Of a stretch of DNA of 22,532 nucleotides, positions 1-8,856 are shown piece after piece. Numbering within the stretch: position 1 is the stretch's first letter; the number at the start of each line of letters is the position of its first letter. The DNA comes from Chara braunii (Eukaryota > Streptophyta > Charophyceae > Charales > Characeae): the NCBI GenBank assembly GCA_003427395.1, contig BFEA01000238.1, positions 1,685,186 through 1,707,717 on the forward strand, read 5' to 3'. A model generated the notes under the pieces. That model ran no database searches. It worked only from the letters and a program-made list of their open reading frames with translations, and was not told the DNA's origin. Made by a program: the position numbers and the translations under genes.

Positions 1-60
1 TCTCTCTTTCTCTCTCTCTCTTTCTTTCTCTTTTTCTCTTTCACACTCTCTCTCTCTCTC
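1..60. repeat. CT-rich microsatellite
   Basis: A nearly pure pyrimidine tract of CT and CTTT units fills the first 60 bases and probably continues beyond the window edge. No coding content. Confidence 0.9.
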
Positions 61-106
61 ATGCGCACCCACTCTCGCTCAAGTTGGTCCACACAACCAC
101 TCCCAA

Positions 107-1505
107 TACACTTTGGAATATAACGCACAAACGGGATTGAGTAATTGAAACTCTCGATGTGTATTTCGGTAATGAAACACCGAAAACACTTCAGGATATA
201 ACATAGAAACGAGACCAAGTAAATCTCGAAAAATCCCGAAATCTATTTCGGTAACGAAACACCGAACACACTTCAGGATATAACATAGAAACAAGACTAA
301 GTAAATCCCAAAAATCCCGAAGTCTATTTCGGTAACGAAATACCGAAAACACTTCGGGATGTAACATGTCAAATCAAGTAAAATGGCGAAGTAAATCTCG
401 AAAAATCCCGAAGTCTATTTCGGTAATGAAAAACCGACAACACTTCGGGATATAACGTTGGAACAAGACTAAGTAAATCCCGAAAATCCCGAAGTGTATT
501 TCGATAACGAAGCACCAAAAACATTTCGGGATATAACGTAGAAATGAGACAAAGTTAATCCCGAAAATCCCGAAGTATATTTCGGTAACAAAACACTGAA
601 AATACTTCGGGATATAACGTAGAAAATAGACTAAGTAAAATTTCGAAAATCCCGAAGTGTATTTCGATAACGAAACACCAAATACACGTCGGGATACAAT
701 ATGCCAGATCCAAAAAAATGACTAAGTAAAATCCCAAAAATCCCGAAGTGTATTTCGGTAACGAAACACGGAATACACGTCGGGATACAATATGCAAGAT
801 CGAAAATAATGATTAAGTAAAATCTTGAAAATCCCGAAGTGTATTTCGGTAACGAAACACCGAATACACGTAGGGATAAAATATGCCAGATTGGAAAAAT
901 TTACTAAGTAAAATCCCGAAAATCCCGAAGTGTATTTCGGTAACGAAACATCGAATACTCGTCGGGATACAATATGCCAGATCGAAAAAAAATGACTAAG
1001 TAAAATCCTGAAAATCCCAAAGTGTATTTCGGTAATGAAACACCGAATACACGTCGGGATACAATATGCCTGATCGAAAAAAATGACTAAGTAAAATCCC
1101 GAAAATCTCGAAGTGTATTTCGGTAACGAAACACCGAATACACGTCGGGATACAATATGCCAAATCGAAAAAAATGACTAAGTAAAATCCCGAAAATCCC
1201 GAAGTTTATTTCGGTAACGAAACACTGAAAATACTTCGGGATATAACGTAGAAACAAGACTAAGTAAAATCCCGAAAATCCCAAAGTTTATTTCAGTAAC
1301 GAAACACCGAATACACGTCGGGATACAATATGCCAGATCGAAAAAAATGACTAAGTAAAATCCCAAAAATCTCGAAGTGTATTTCGGTAACGAAACACCG
1401 AATACACGCCGGGATACAATATGCCAGATGGAAAAAAATGACTAAGTAAAATCCTGAAAATCCCGAAGTGTATTTCGGTAACGGAACCTCGAATACACGC
1501 CGGGA
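107..1505. repeat. Hairpin satellite array, 82-bp and 91-bp unit classes
   Basis: Sixteen cores marked by tattTcggtaacgaa-like sequence begin at about 162, 244, 325, 415, 497, 578, 660, 751, 842, 933, 1025, 1116, 1207, 1289, 1380 and 1471. Spacings are 81-82 or 90-92 bp. Each core is a near-palindrome: left arm cccgaagtgtatttcggt, an 8-base loop aacgaaac, and a right arm such as accgaatacacgtcggg. The short class has a right arm ending acttcggg and a linker like gatataacgtagaaacaag. The long class has acgtcggg and a linker containing caatatgccagatcg. Short units dominate on the left, long units on the right, with one short unit back at 1207-1289. Minus-strand open frames across it are a by-product of the repeat. 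Confidence 0.95.
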
Positions 1506-1722
1506 TATGCTTGCCTGATTGTCTGTGTCTGTTTCTCCTGTTACATGGGGTATGTGCAGCCTGCTTGTGGGTTATGATATACTTGCCTGATTGTCTATGC
1601 CTGGGGTTTTCTTCTCTACGACTCTTTTCACTATATGGATGTGTTTATCTTCGGTATACCATATATAAGACTCTTTTCACTATACATTCGGCGGAATATA
1701 TAGCCTCCATTAACCATCTCTC
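1506..1722 (+). mobile_element. Fragment of LTR-like sequence next to the satellite
   Basis: Bases 1536-1618 match 11748-11833 downstream of the pol region, including the shared string gcctgcttgtgggttatgat, with only a handful of differences. A shorter copy of the tgcttgcctgattgtctgtg part also occurs at 1508-1530. The string gactcttttcactata appears twice, at 1620 and 1669, flanking a TATA-like catatataaga at 1660. The match to 11833 ends near 1618. A different match (to 20171) begins at 1723, so this looks like the upstream part of a 5' LTR with material lost or rearranged on both sides. The assignment to the LTR is inference from its position and colinearity. Confidence 0.5.
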
Positions 1723-2292
1723 CTATCCATCTATGTGGTCCACACTGAGTTCGCTGGTGGTACTATTCATGACGTGAGGCCCTATTTGAAGAAGGGCAAG
1801 GAGTCTCAGAAGCATTTTGACTCGGTCTTGACTGCAACAGCCAGGTACCTAGAAGATAGGGAGAGAGAGCTTGATGAAAGCGGTATAAAGCTGATCCGCA
1901 GCTTCGGACCAAAGCTCTACTCAGACTATCCCAGACCCCCGGTACCTTTCACTCTGATAGACGACTCTCACTGGGGCGACCTGATTGATATGGCAAAGAG
2001 GTACATCTCACCAACACAGATTGAGTATCAAGCACTGACAGAGCCTTCAGAGTTCGATCATCTCAGACGAGGAGTCTTCTCCTGACCCTATCTACCTACA
2101 CTATGGGAAGAGTTCTGCTCCATGATTGACTTTCGGGTCATGTACCTTGGATGGAGGTGCTCGGATTTAGCAGGCTTCAGGTGGCTTTACATTCAGAGGC
2201 CACAACCTCGGAAAGTACGAGGACATGGATCGAGGCACAAGAAACGCACATCAAAGTGAGAAACTGGGCGTGAGACTCAGAGGGATGAGTGA
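1723..2292 (+). pseudogene. Broken copy of the LTR-encoded ORF
   Basis: The frame matches the intact 229-codon ORF at 20051-20740 but lacks its first 40 codons, since homology begins at 1723. Two nonsense changes break it. TGA at 2083-2085 stands where the other copy has AGA, and TGA at 2257-2259 where the other copy has TGG. The common end is TGA at 2290. In the part I compared by eye, amino-acid-changing differences between the copies outnumber silent ones, which suits neutral decay after insertion. The conserved blocks HDLRPYLKKG-like (here HDVRPYLKKG) and DSHWGDLID are both present. I do not recognise the protein family. It lies inside the LTR, upstream of the TATA-like box, so in a full-length transcript it would appear only in the 3' LTR, downstream of pol. 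Confidence 0.6.
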
Positions 2293-2554
2293 GGACACTT
2301 GACTAGGGTTGGCTGTGTTCCCTGCATGTGTACTTCCTGAGGCTATTGTGAGTTCTCATTCTTCCCTCACTTGACTTTGTTTTGTCATTGCTCGAGTCAG
2401 TCGGTCTTGCTTCTTGCATTATCATGCTTGATGATTGCATTTCTCCAAAGGTTATGTCACGGTTCTCAAAATCAGATTGACATAATTGATGCATGCATAG
2501 CACTCCACAACTTTATGATTATTATTTGCATGATTCTCTGTTGTTCCGAATCAA

Positions 2555-2563
2555 TATAAAAAG
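2555..2563 (+). promoter_or_regulatory. Candidate LTR TATA box
   Basis: TATAAAAAG lies 145 bases upstream of the LTR end, a plausible place for the U3/R promoter of a Ty3/gypsy LTR. The second copy reads AAATAAAAA at 21002-21010, so its TATA is mutated there, or the site is a polyadenylation signal (AATAAA) instead. No transcript evidence is available. Confidence 0.4.
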
Positions 2564-2665
2564 ATTTCTAAACCGGGGACCGGCGAAGACCGCAATTGAA
2601 GGATCTCGCTATTTATTTTATTTATCGTAATCCACAAGTAAAATCCTGCATGACATTCTGTTAGC

Positions 2666-2697
2666 TTTCTAGTCGCCTGAAGAGAACCGACTAGAAA
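2666..2697 (+). other. U5 hairpin beside the primer-binding site
   Basis: The ten bases tttctagtcg (2666-2675) and cgactagaaa (2688-2697) are perfect reverse complements around a 12-base loop, ending ten bases before the LTR terminus. The second LTR copy keeps most of the pairing with a G-T wobble and one mismatch (near 21158-21189). A hairpin flanking the primer-binding site is common in reverse-transcribing elements. A role here is inference. Confidence 0.45.
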
Positions 2698-2711
2698 AAG
2701 TGCGACAAAAA

Positions 2712-2728
2712 TGACGTCGTTGCCGGGG
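2712..2728 (+). other. Primer-binding site, tRNA-Asp type
   Basis: The 17 bases tgacgtcgttgccgggg match the complement of the 3' end of plant tRNA-Asp (TGGCGCCGTTGCCGGGG) at 15 of 17 positions. The two mismatches are both transitions. The site sits five bases after the LTR CA terminus, the usual arrangement. Athila-type plant elements use the same tRNA. The tRNA sequence is recalled knowledge, not searched. Confidence 0.72.
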
Positions 2729-3057
2729 ACATGAAAATTTTTCCGGTCCGGAACGAGTCTGGGTCAGCAAACAATTTTGAGTTTAGATTAAGCCGTGAGA
2801 ATTGTTGACAATTACTGAATTTTCCAGGCTGGTTTTGCGATCTTTTCTTGAGATATTATTCTCTTGAAAAACCTAATTGCTAACTGAGTTCTATTTTTCC
2901 TTGTGTGAGGTACCACACTGGACTAGAGAAGGAGACTCATATTACTGACCGGAGAGAATCAGGCTTGATCTCAGGTATGCCTCATGAGTCTATGGTGTCC
3001 TTGAAACATTGAGAAGAGAAAGAAAGAATCAAAAGCTCGGAGACTTCATCATCATAG
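2729..3057 (+). other. Untranslated leader, no gene seen
   Basis: This part of the leader between the primer-binding site and the first leader frame is AT-rich and stop-filled in all frames. I see no clear splice sites, RNA gene or repeat in it. Confidence 0.5.
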
Positions 3058-3603
3058 CCAACTTCTTATGCATTGAGAGAACTCTCGAAAGTAACTATCA
3101 AAGGAATATTCCCCTATCAGTATGAGCATTGTTGGGTCTATCGTTCTGGCAATCCGGCCATCAGCGTAGTGCTAGCTTGCTTTTTGGAGGGAGATATCTA
3201 TGATATCCGTCCTTATGTCAAGAAGGGGGACTGTGACAAAGGTGAGACCTTTAACTTGCTGTGGGGAATTGCGATCCAGTCTCTTTATGATGAGAAAACA
3301 GACTTAATCAAGCAAAAGAAGAGAGTGGAATGGGGAGCAATGCCAATAACGTATGAGAATGTTCTGATCCCTGCTATACCTGACAGCTGTGTATGGTAGA
3401 TGTTGGGGATTTGCTTTAGAGGTTATACAGAAAGAGAAAGAGAGGTTTGAGAGGTAAAATAAGAATTTCACTAGATCTACTCGATTTACTGTCTTTGAGG
3501 GATTTCCAGCTCCTCCCTTGTCCGATATAAATTTGTCAAAAGAAAATTGGTCTGTGGTGGTTGAGTTTGCTCTGAAAGTGAAACGGGACCACAGAGTCAA
3601 ATG
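3058..3603 (+). pseudogene. Leader ORF unit A, relative of the LTR-encoded protein
   Basis: The frame is open from 3058 to a TAG at 3397, without a usable ATG. Its residues encoded at 3070-3228 align without gaps to residues 13-65 of the 229-aa LTR ORF at 23 of 53 positions, including the shared RPY-x-KKG end. After 3397 the family resemblance continues in the next frame: an acidic/basic helix-like segment near 3404-3454, then a block with FTVFEGFP and ENWSVVVEFA at 3485-3570 corresponding to PFTLID and SHWGDLIDLA. One frameshift (between about 3390 and 3400) and one TAA at 3455 therefore separate it from an intact reading frame. Function unknown. It precedes gag by 1.6 kb, where most Ty3/gypsy elements have no coding sequence. 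Confidence 0.58.
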
Positions 3604-3645
3604 AGCCTACGCTATGTACCCTCAAGAGAGAAACCCTGACTTAGA

Positions 3646-4101
3646 ATGATAAGAGGTCATGGAGGGTTGAGTAAGGTTGAATCAGATAAACTGTTAAATC
3701 CTCTTGATTCTATAACGAGTAGAGTCATAATCCCCGATGAGATTGTGAGGTATGAGGTCATAAAGAAACCAGGCCGGGAGCAGAACAGTCTGTATGTTCT
3801 TACCTGTTATTTTAGTGATCTTGATAAGTACGATATTGGGATCTATGTACCGAGACAAAGATTTGAAGAATGTTGAAAATGTGCGTATTGGCAACGAGCG
3901 TCGAACCTTGTACATGATGGGAAGAGAAGGCTAGAGCGAGAGAGAGAAAGTTTCTCCTTTAGTCCCTGTGTCAGACTTTTTGTTGGGATTCCATCACCAC
4001 CTGTTGAGGGACTTACGTTCTCAAGATACAATTGGTCAACCATGATAGATCTTATATGGAAAGTGAAGAGAGTTCAAGAAGAATACTCTCAGCAGCTAGG
4101 A
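3646..4101 (+). pseudogene. Leader ORF unit B, diverged relative
   Basis: One frame runs from 3646 to about 4101 with a single internal TGA at 3874-3876. The part before the stop contains RYEVIKKPG and DKYDIGIYV. From its YEV it aligns without gaps to unit A from its YEH over 33 residues with 10 identities (Y, E, V, F, D, YDI, YV). The part after the stop has a charged RLERERE stretch, then GIPSPPVEG and YNWSTMIDLIWKV, matching the order and spacing of the second conserved block (W, then a hydrophobic ID, then a basic residue). The identity level is low, but the order of motifs is kept. The ATA/TTG-type start is not convincing, so this may be an internal part of a former longer polyprotein. 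Confidence 0.5.
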
Positions 4102-4103
4102 TA

Positions 4104-4606
4104 ACTACTGTGAGGGGTAAACTTTATGAGGTGATAGGGCATGATAATCCCTTTATAATCTTGAGGCATGAGATTTGTGGGAAATGACGTATAATATTTC
4201 ACATTCCTGTAGTTAAATTCCTGAACTCTGACAGCTTGGATGTGAGAGTTTTCTCCTCTACCTGTCTAGAGGAGGACGTTGACTACTTGGAGTATTTAAA
4301 AAGGGCGTATGTCAGTCTTGAGCATGCAAAAGAATGGCTAGACAAGCTAAGGAGGAAAATAACGTGGGGAATGGGATTAAGAAAATTTAAAAGGCTCCCT
4401 GAGTTTTCAATTGTTGAGGGATTCGAGGATAAGAGAAATTGGATGCCTCTGCTGGAGTCTATTGCTGAGATTGGTAGAGCAAGGGAGAAGGACTTTACTG
4501 TGATGATAAAATCCCTGCTTCTGAGTACCTTTGAGTACACGTTCGAAATCCCTGATTATGTTCAACCTGAGATTTATCTTTCAAATGTTTTCTATGATGG
4601 TTAACG
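4104..4606 (+). pseudogene. Leader ORF unit C, diverged relative
   Basis: The frame begins within a few bases of the end of unit B, shifted to another phase. It has one TGA at about 4185 and ends with TAA at 4602-4604. It starts with KLYEVIGHDNPF, comparable with the YEVI of unit B and the YQYEH of unit A. Later it carries LEHAKEWLDKL, then FSIVEGFEDKRNW and a helical segment, parallel to the FTVFEGF and ENW block of unit A. The basic WGMGLRKFKRLPE stretch sits where unit A and the LTR ORF have a less conserved region. Membership in the family rests on motif order and a few residues, so it is likely but not proven. Nothing suggests a catalytic site. Confidence 0.45.
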
Positions 4607-4897
4607 ATGCTCAGCTTGATTGAACAGTTAACATTTGGGGTTGTATTGGAAAGAAGAATAATCAAGATAGAAGGGACTCTTCGGATCTCTGACAGGAATA
4701 TTTCTGCTCTGGATGAGTTTGAGTTCTTGCAGCCTTTCTTTGACCAAATGAAAGATTTTGCCCTGAGAATTGTCACTAATCAAACTCAGATAAGCTATGT
4801 ATTAAAGGTGGTGAAAGTAGGAACTGTTGAGAGAATATCATACCACACTTCCAGGGAACGAGTCACTCTCACCAGAAGGATCAGCAACAGGTTGTAA
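4607..4897 (+). pseudogene. Leader ORF unit D, possible relative
   Basis: An open frame of 96 codons without a convincing start (an ATG at 4607 directly follows the TAA of unit C). It is in a different phase from unit C. The final residues of unit C (FEYTFEIPDYV) look like the start of a new unit, so this may be its continuation after a frameshift. It contains a run with LDEFEFLQPFFDQMKDFAL, which could correspond to the second block of the family, and ends in a basic region. No known domain is recognised. Confidence 0.35.
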
Positions 4898-4900
4898 GCA

Positions 4901-5167
4901 ATGCAATTTGAGTATGAGATTATAGACTTGACTCGATATTTTATGATTCGGGGTACTATAAAAGGGTATAATAGAAAACAAAGTAGGGATGATGAAAGAG
5001 AGTTGATTGAAGATTACATTGGAAGGCTAAGAAGGATTGATTTACCTTTGATCACTACCAAGTCTATTATCGCATATAATCTTTATGTACAAAATTCTCA
5101 AGGGGTAGAACAAACAAGAGAAGAGAGGAACGATCCTGTATCCCGTGCGAGAAGAGTAAGAGATTAA
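4901..5167 (+). pseudogene. Leader ORF unit E, possible relative
   Basis: The frame starts with an ATG at 4901, three bases after the previous stop and one frame over. Its first residues, FEYEIIDLTRYFMIRG, resemble the opening of units B and C (YEVI, then a hydrophobic run and G). The rest is charged, with an acidic ERELIEDYIGRL segment and a basic tail with ARRVRD. It ends 60 bases before the gag start. Assignment to the same family is tentative. It could instead be an independent small ORF or chance. Confidence 0.33.
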
Positions 5168-5228
5168 AGAACAACGAAAGAGGGGACAAAAGTGACAAAA
5201 AAAGATAAAAAAGTATCCCGGAAAGTCT

Positions 5229-6345
5229 ATGGTCATGATGGCTGGTCGTTCAAGACCTAGCTCATCTGCAGGGACCAATGAAGAGGCCTTGGTTAGTGTT
5301 ATACGGGAATTGGTTGAGAGAGTTGACACTATAAAAGGAGGGTTAGATATTGCAAGAGCAAAAAGACCAGATGAGAGAATTCTCTGTTTTTAGAGGACCT
5401 CAAGTAAACGATTTTTTGGATGAGTATGAATTATTTTGGCTCAGCTATGGCTGGACAGACAAGCAACGACTTAAGCACCTTCTATCTTACTGTGACACTG
5501 ACTCGAGGTTGGCTGTTCAGGAGTTTATGGAAGGGGTCACTACATGGGAAGAGGTTAAAGAGAAAATGAAAAAGAAATTTGAGAAAGACTCAGTTCCAAC
5601 TACAACCAAGGATTTGCTCAACATCAGAAGAGCTAAGTATGACACTTTCAATGTTTTTCTTCAGACCTTCATCCGAACAGCAAGAAGAATCCCATATTTA
5701 AACGAAGCTCAGAAATGCCATATATTTTTGACAAATTTTACTGACACTGAAAGACAGACAGTTCTCTATCAAGCTCAGCACTATCCTCTCAGATGGGATG
5801 AAATGGTTACAATTGTTAGGACTCTACCTACTGACTCTCATAAAAAATGGTCACTGGATCAGATCAGTACATTGGCCAAGGACTGGTAGACTGTGAATGG
5901 TATGAACAGGGGGAACAATCTAAGTGCTGAAAATATTATTCAAAGAGTGATGGCTAACTATATGCCTGCAATGCCTGCAAACCATGTTATGGATGACAGA
6001 GGGAAGAAGAAAACTGAAAGTGAAGAGGAAGATGATGATGATGATGATGAGGGTTATGGTAAGAAGGGAGACTCCTCTAGATCCAAAAAGAATGGAGGGA
6101 ATGGTAACAGAGGAAATAGAGAAAGGAGGAAGTATGATGACCGTCCTAAGAAGAGTTTTGTCTGCTACTATTGTGGTGAAGGAGGTCACACTACCAACTA
6201 TTGCAGGCCTCTTGTGGAAAATTCAAAGAGTGGGGTGGCAAAAAAAGATGCAATGGGTCATGTCTGTTATAGTTCATGGAACAAGTTGGGCCCCAGACAT
6301 CCCGGAGCTATGAGACTTCTTGCTCTTAAACATGATGAAAGATGA
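5229..6345 (+). pseudogene. gag: Ty3/gypsy gag (capsid and CCHC nucleocapsid), broken
   Basis: Gag forms the particle and packages element RNA. The likely start is ATG 5229, which opens a 54-codon frame beginning MVMMAGRSRPSSSAG and running into a heptad-like helix. Reading then passes, after a frameshift before 5350, into the capsid frame. That frame has the Ty3-type core FRGPQVNDFLDEYE, GWTDKQRLKHLLSY and WEEVKEKMKKKFE. An amber TAG at 5887 interrupts it, and the same frame continues with an acidic run (EEEDDDDDDEG), a basic stretch and the zinc knuckle CYYCGEGGHTTNYC (C-X2-C-X4-H-X4-C), near 6160-6205. It ends with TGA at 6343. One frameshift and one stop are the only breaks, so it is fairly well preserved. 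The start choice is inferred. Confidence 0.82.
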
Positions 6346-6413
6346 AGAAGAAGAAGAAGAGAAAGACCAATGTGAATGTTCATTTCCTTACTGATGAATA
6401 GCCTTATGAACTT

Positions 6414-7502
6414 GTGCAAGAAACAAGTGACCCTCATACCACGATCGAGTTGTCTCTACAATATTTAACATTGACAGAGGATGCGTCTGACGAGGCTTCA
6501 GCAAGTGAGTCTCCATTGGAAGGGAATTTTACTTCTCGGAGCCCTCCTGAATTAGTAAAATCTCCTTTTAATGAAAGGGATCGCTTTCCGGATAACATGA
6601 TGTCATTTGATGGCGATCTACCTCCAGAACTTGTCATGGAACGTAGTGTTGTACTTGGTGAAGTGAGAAACCTTCAAGCACGCTTGACGCCTCAAATGAT
6701 AGAGAAAAGGAAAAGAAGGAAAACTGAGCAATCACTGATTAATATTCTTGATGACCCAGAACCAGAACTTCCACATACGAAGAATGAACAAGGAAGGAAG
6801 ATGACATTTATTCTCAAGAGTGATCTGGAAGATGAGACAGTAATTATTGACGTAATTACTAATATGTTGGAAGAGACAGAAGTGACATTGTCCTTCAAGG
6901 AACCGATGACTCTAGCACCTAAGCTGAGAGAAGAACTAAAGAAGATGATTGAGAAGAAAAAATTAGAAGTTAATTACTTTGGATCAATATTTCCTAGTCA
7001 GGTGAACAGATCACTATCAGGTTGTAAAATGAGATTTGCAACCATGGGATGTGGGCACCTGATCATTCATATTAATCAAGTGAAAATTCGAGCCTTAGAG
7101 GACTCTGTGGCAGAGATGATACTCCTTTCTCGGAGAGCAATGGAGGTTTGTGACTTATCTATTGATAGACCTGCTCAAAATATACTGAGTAATATTGCAG
7201 GAGAACTTTTTGTGGCAGGATTTATTAACAATCTGCCTATCAGAGTTGGGACAATGTGAGTGAAATTACTGGGTTATGTAGTGCCAGAGTTGGACCATGA
7301 CTGTAACTTAGGCACTCCATTCTTAAATAGAATGGAGGCAGTCAAATTTTTCGGTCGTGAGGGGTCATCCTAGATCGGTCTACAAGATCATAAAACTGCT
7401 CAGGAACAGACCTTTATGGTTTGCACTAAAAATGATTTCAAGCATCGATTGTCTGTTAATTCAATCACAAAGGAAGAGTCTACTAAAAGATTAGGAGACT
7501 AA
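6414..7502 (+). pseudogene. Retroelement aspartic protease region, decayed
   Basis: The frame (phase different from gag) is open to TGA at 7257, then continues in the same phase past that stop and a TAG at 7371 to a TAA at 7500. The first 170 codons are acidic and low in recognisable motifs. The protease core follows: MGCGHLIIHINQVKIRALEDSVAEM near residue 210. This is the position of the catalytic DSG or DTG, read here as DSV, so the active-site Gly is missing. After the 7257 stop comes LGTPFL, equivalent to the ILG-x-PFL element of retropepsins. Enzyme function is therefore lost in this copy. The retropepsin call rests on the order of these motifs between gag and RT. Confidence 0.72.
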
Positions 7503-7564
7503 GAGAAGAAGGCAAACAAGAGGTAAAAAAAAAAATTTCGGTGGGTATTAATCAAGTTTGAAAA

Positions 7565-8856
7565 ATGATAAAGGTCCTTGAAAATCTCAAGGATGGAGAT
7601 GGACAAATTGAAGCATTTAAGAAAGTTGTAGAGACTGCTAAGGGGGGAAGAATGAAATTAAAATTTGCATCGACTCATCCTTTTTTAGGAAAATAGTCAC
7701 TAGGTCAAAGAGAAAATACAAGTCCAAGGGGTTGAAGAAAAACCCGGTGGCAGTCCTTATAGAAAAGATTAGGATGAAGCGTTGAGAAAAGAGAGCAAAA
7801 TTGTTAAAGCATTAAGAGAGTCTGCAAAATTGGGGAATAGGGTCATAAAAGAGAGATTTGACACAATGAAGATAGGCTCGGATCAGTTTATCCTGCCTAA
7901 AGAGAAAAAATATATCTTCAAAATGTGTCAGGAGTTCTCTGGTGCATTCTCCTTAAATGATGAAGAGAGAGGGCAGTTGGGCGTGGATATGATCGAAATG
8001 GCAAAAATTTGGACAGTTGATCATGTTCCATGGAATGATAGGCCGACCACGTATGCCCTGAAAGAAGAAGCAGAGGTTGTAATATCTTGACAAGAAAGAT
8101 TGTTTCTAACGTTGCTGAACATGCTGATGAACCGTATGCTACCCACTGATTTTGCTTTTGGAAACGAGGGGGTGGATTGAGATGGATACAGAATCTTCAG
8201 AAGCTCAACTATGTGACGGTACGTGATGCAGATAGTCTTCCTAATGCTGATCTCCTCTCAGAATCCTTTATTGGACGATGCATTTATTCTTTAGTCGATC
8301 TATATTCCGGCTATGATCAGTTTCTCATTGATCCCACTAGCCGGCCAATGACTGTCATGCACACGCCAAGAGGGCTCATTCAGATGTGCGTGGTACCTCA
8401 GGGTTGAACTACTGGTGTGGCAGTGGTTCAAAGGGATATGATCTAAGTCATGCAAGACATTTCTCCTGAAGTAACCACGCCCTTTATTCATGACAATCCT
8501 GTGAAAGGACCCCTAGTGAGGGATAAGACTTTGGTCGCAGGTGGAGTCAGGAAGTTTGTTTGGGAACATGCTGAAGGAGTAAAATGGTCCTAGAGAGATT
8601 TCAAAAATATAACCTGACTGTAAGTGGACCTAAGTCCCTTCTTTTTATACCAGAGACAATCATCTTGGGCTTCAGATGTTTCTCCAAGGGTAGGAGTCCA
8701 GACCCCAAAAAGATAGACAAGATTTTAAACTGGTCTTTGTCACTCAAAAGAGTGACAGACGTCAGAAGTTTCTTGGGAGTCTGTGGATTCTGGAGAATTT
8801 GTATTCCTCATTTTGCTACCCTTGCAGAGCCTCTGAGGGAGATAGTAAGGCAATGA
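7565..8856 (+). pseudogene. pol: Ty3/gypsy reverse transcriptase, decayed
   Basis: Copies element RNA into DNA. Pieces run in order: a linker with KVVETAKGG (7565-7696); an N-terminal part at 7782-8090 with FSLNDEERGQLG and WTVDHVPW; and, one frame over, the fingers with GGLRWIQNLQKLN and the palm Asp in LVDLYSGYDQ (near 8297), followed by PQG. Breaks are TAG 7770, TGA 8088, a frameshift near 8090, TGA 8147 (W expected), TGA 8405 (W expected after PQG), TAA 8444 and a frameshift near 8580. The YxDD box reads FIHDNP at 8483-8500, so the first catalytic Asp has become His. The thumb follows, with LGF and RSFLGVCGFWR at 8770-8805. The PQG, VKGP and VWEH motifs define a distinct Ty3/gypsy subclade. 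Confidence 0.87.

Larger units (their letters stand above)
1723..2707 (+). mobile_element. 5' LTR, 3' portion (copy 1)
   Basis: This block is about 95 percent identical, over the part I aligned by eye, to 20171-21198. The shared sequence stops at gtgcgaca (2707 and 21198), exactly where the CA end of an LTR is expected, because a primer-binding site starts five bases later. The block contains a broken ORF, a TATA-like box at 2555 and a U5 hairpin at 2666-2697. Copy 1 lacks about 43 bases present in copy 2 near 21045-21090. The 5' end at 1723 is a breakpoint, not a TG terminus, so this LTR is truncated or rearranged. Confidence 0.75.

Noticed and set aside
79-1366. Several minus-strand ORFs with repeated FVTEI-FGIF motifs
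   Set aside because: They are translations of the satellite. Unit lengths of 82 and 91 are not multiples of three and the frame changes from unit to unit.
107-1505. CRISPR-like array (regular repeats with variable linkers)
   Set aside because: The linkers are themselves repeats of two classes, not unique spacers. Units are too long and there are no cas genes; the context is eukaryotic.
5920-6313. ORFs in other frames across gag (5920-6189 minus, 5984-6313 plus)
   Set aside because: Shadows of the acidic GAT/GAA run and basic stretch of gag. The zinc knuckle fixes the real frame.
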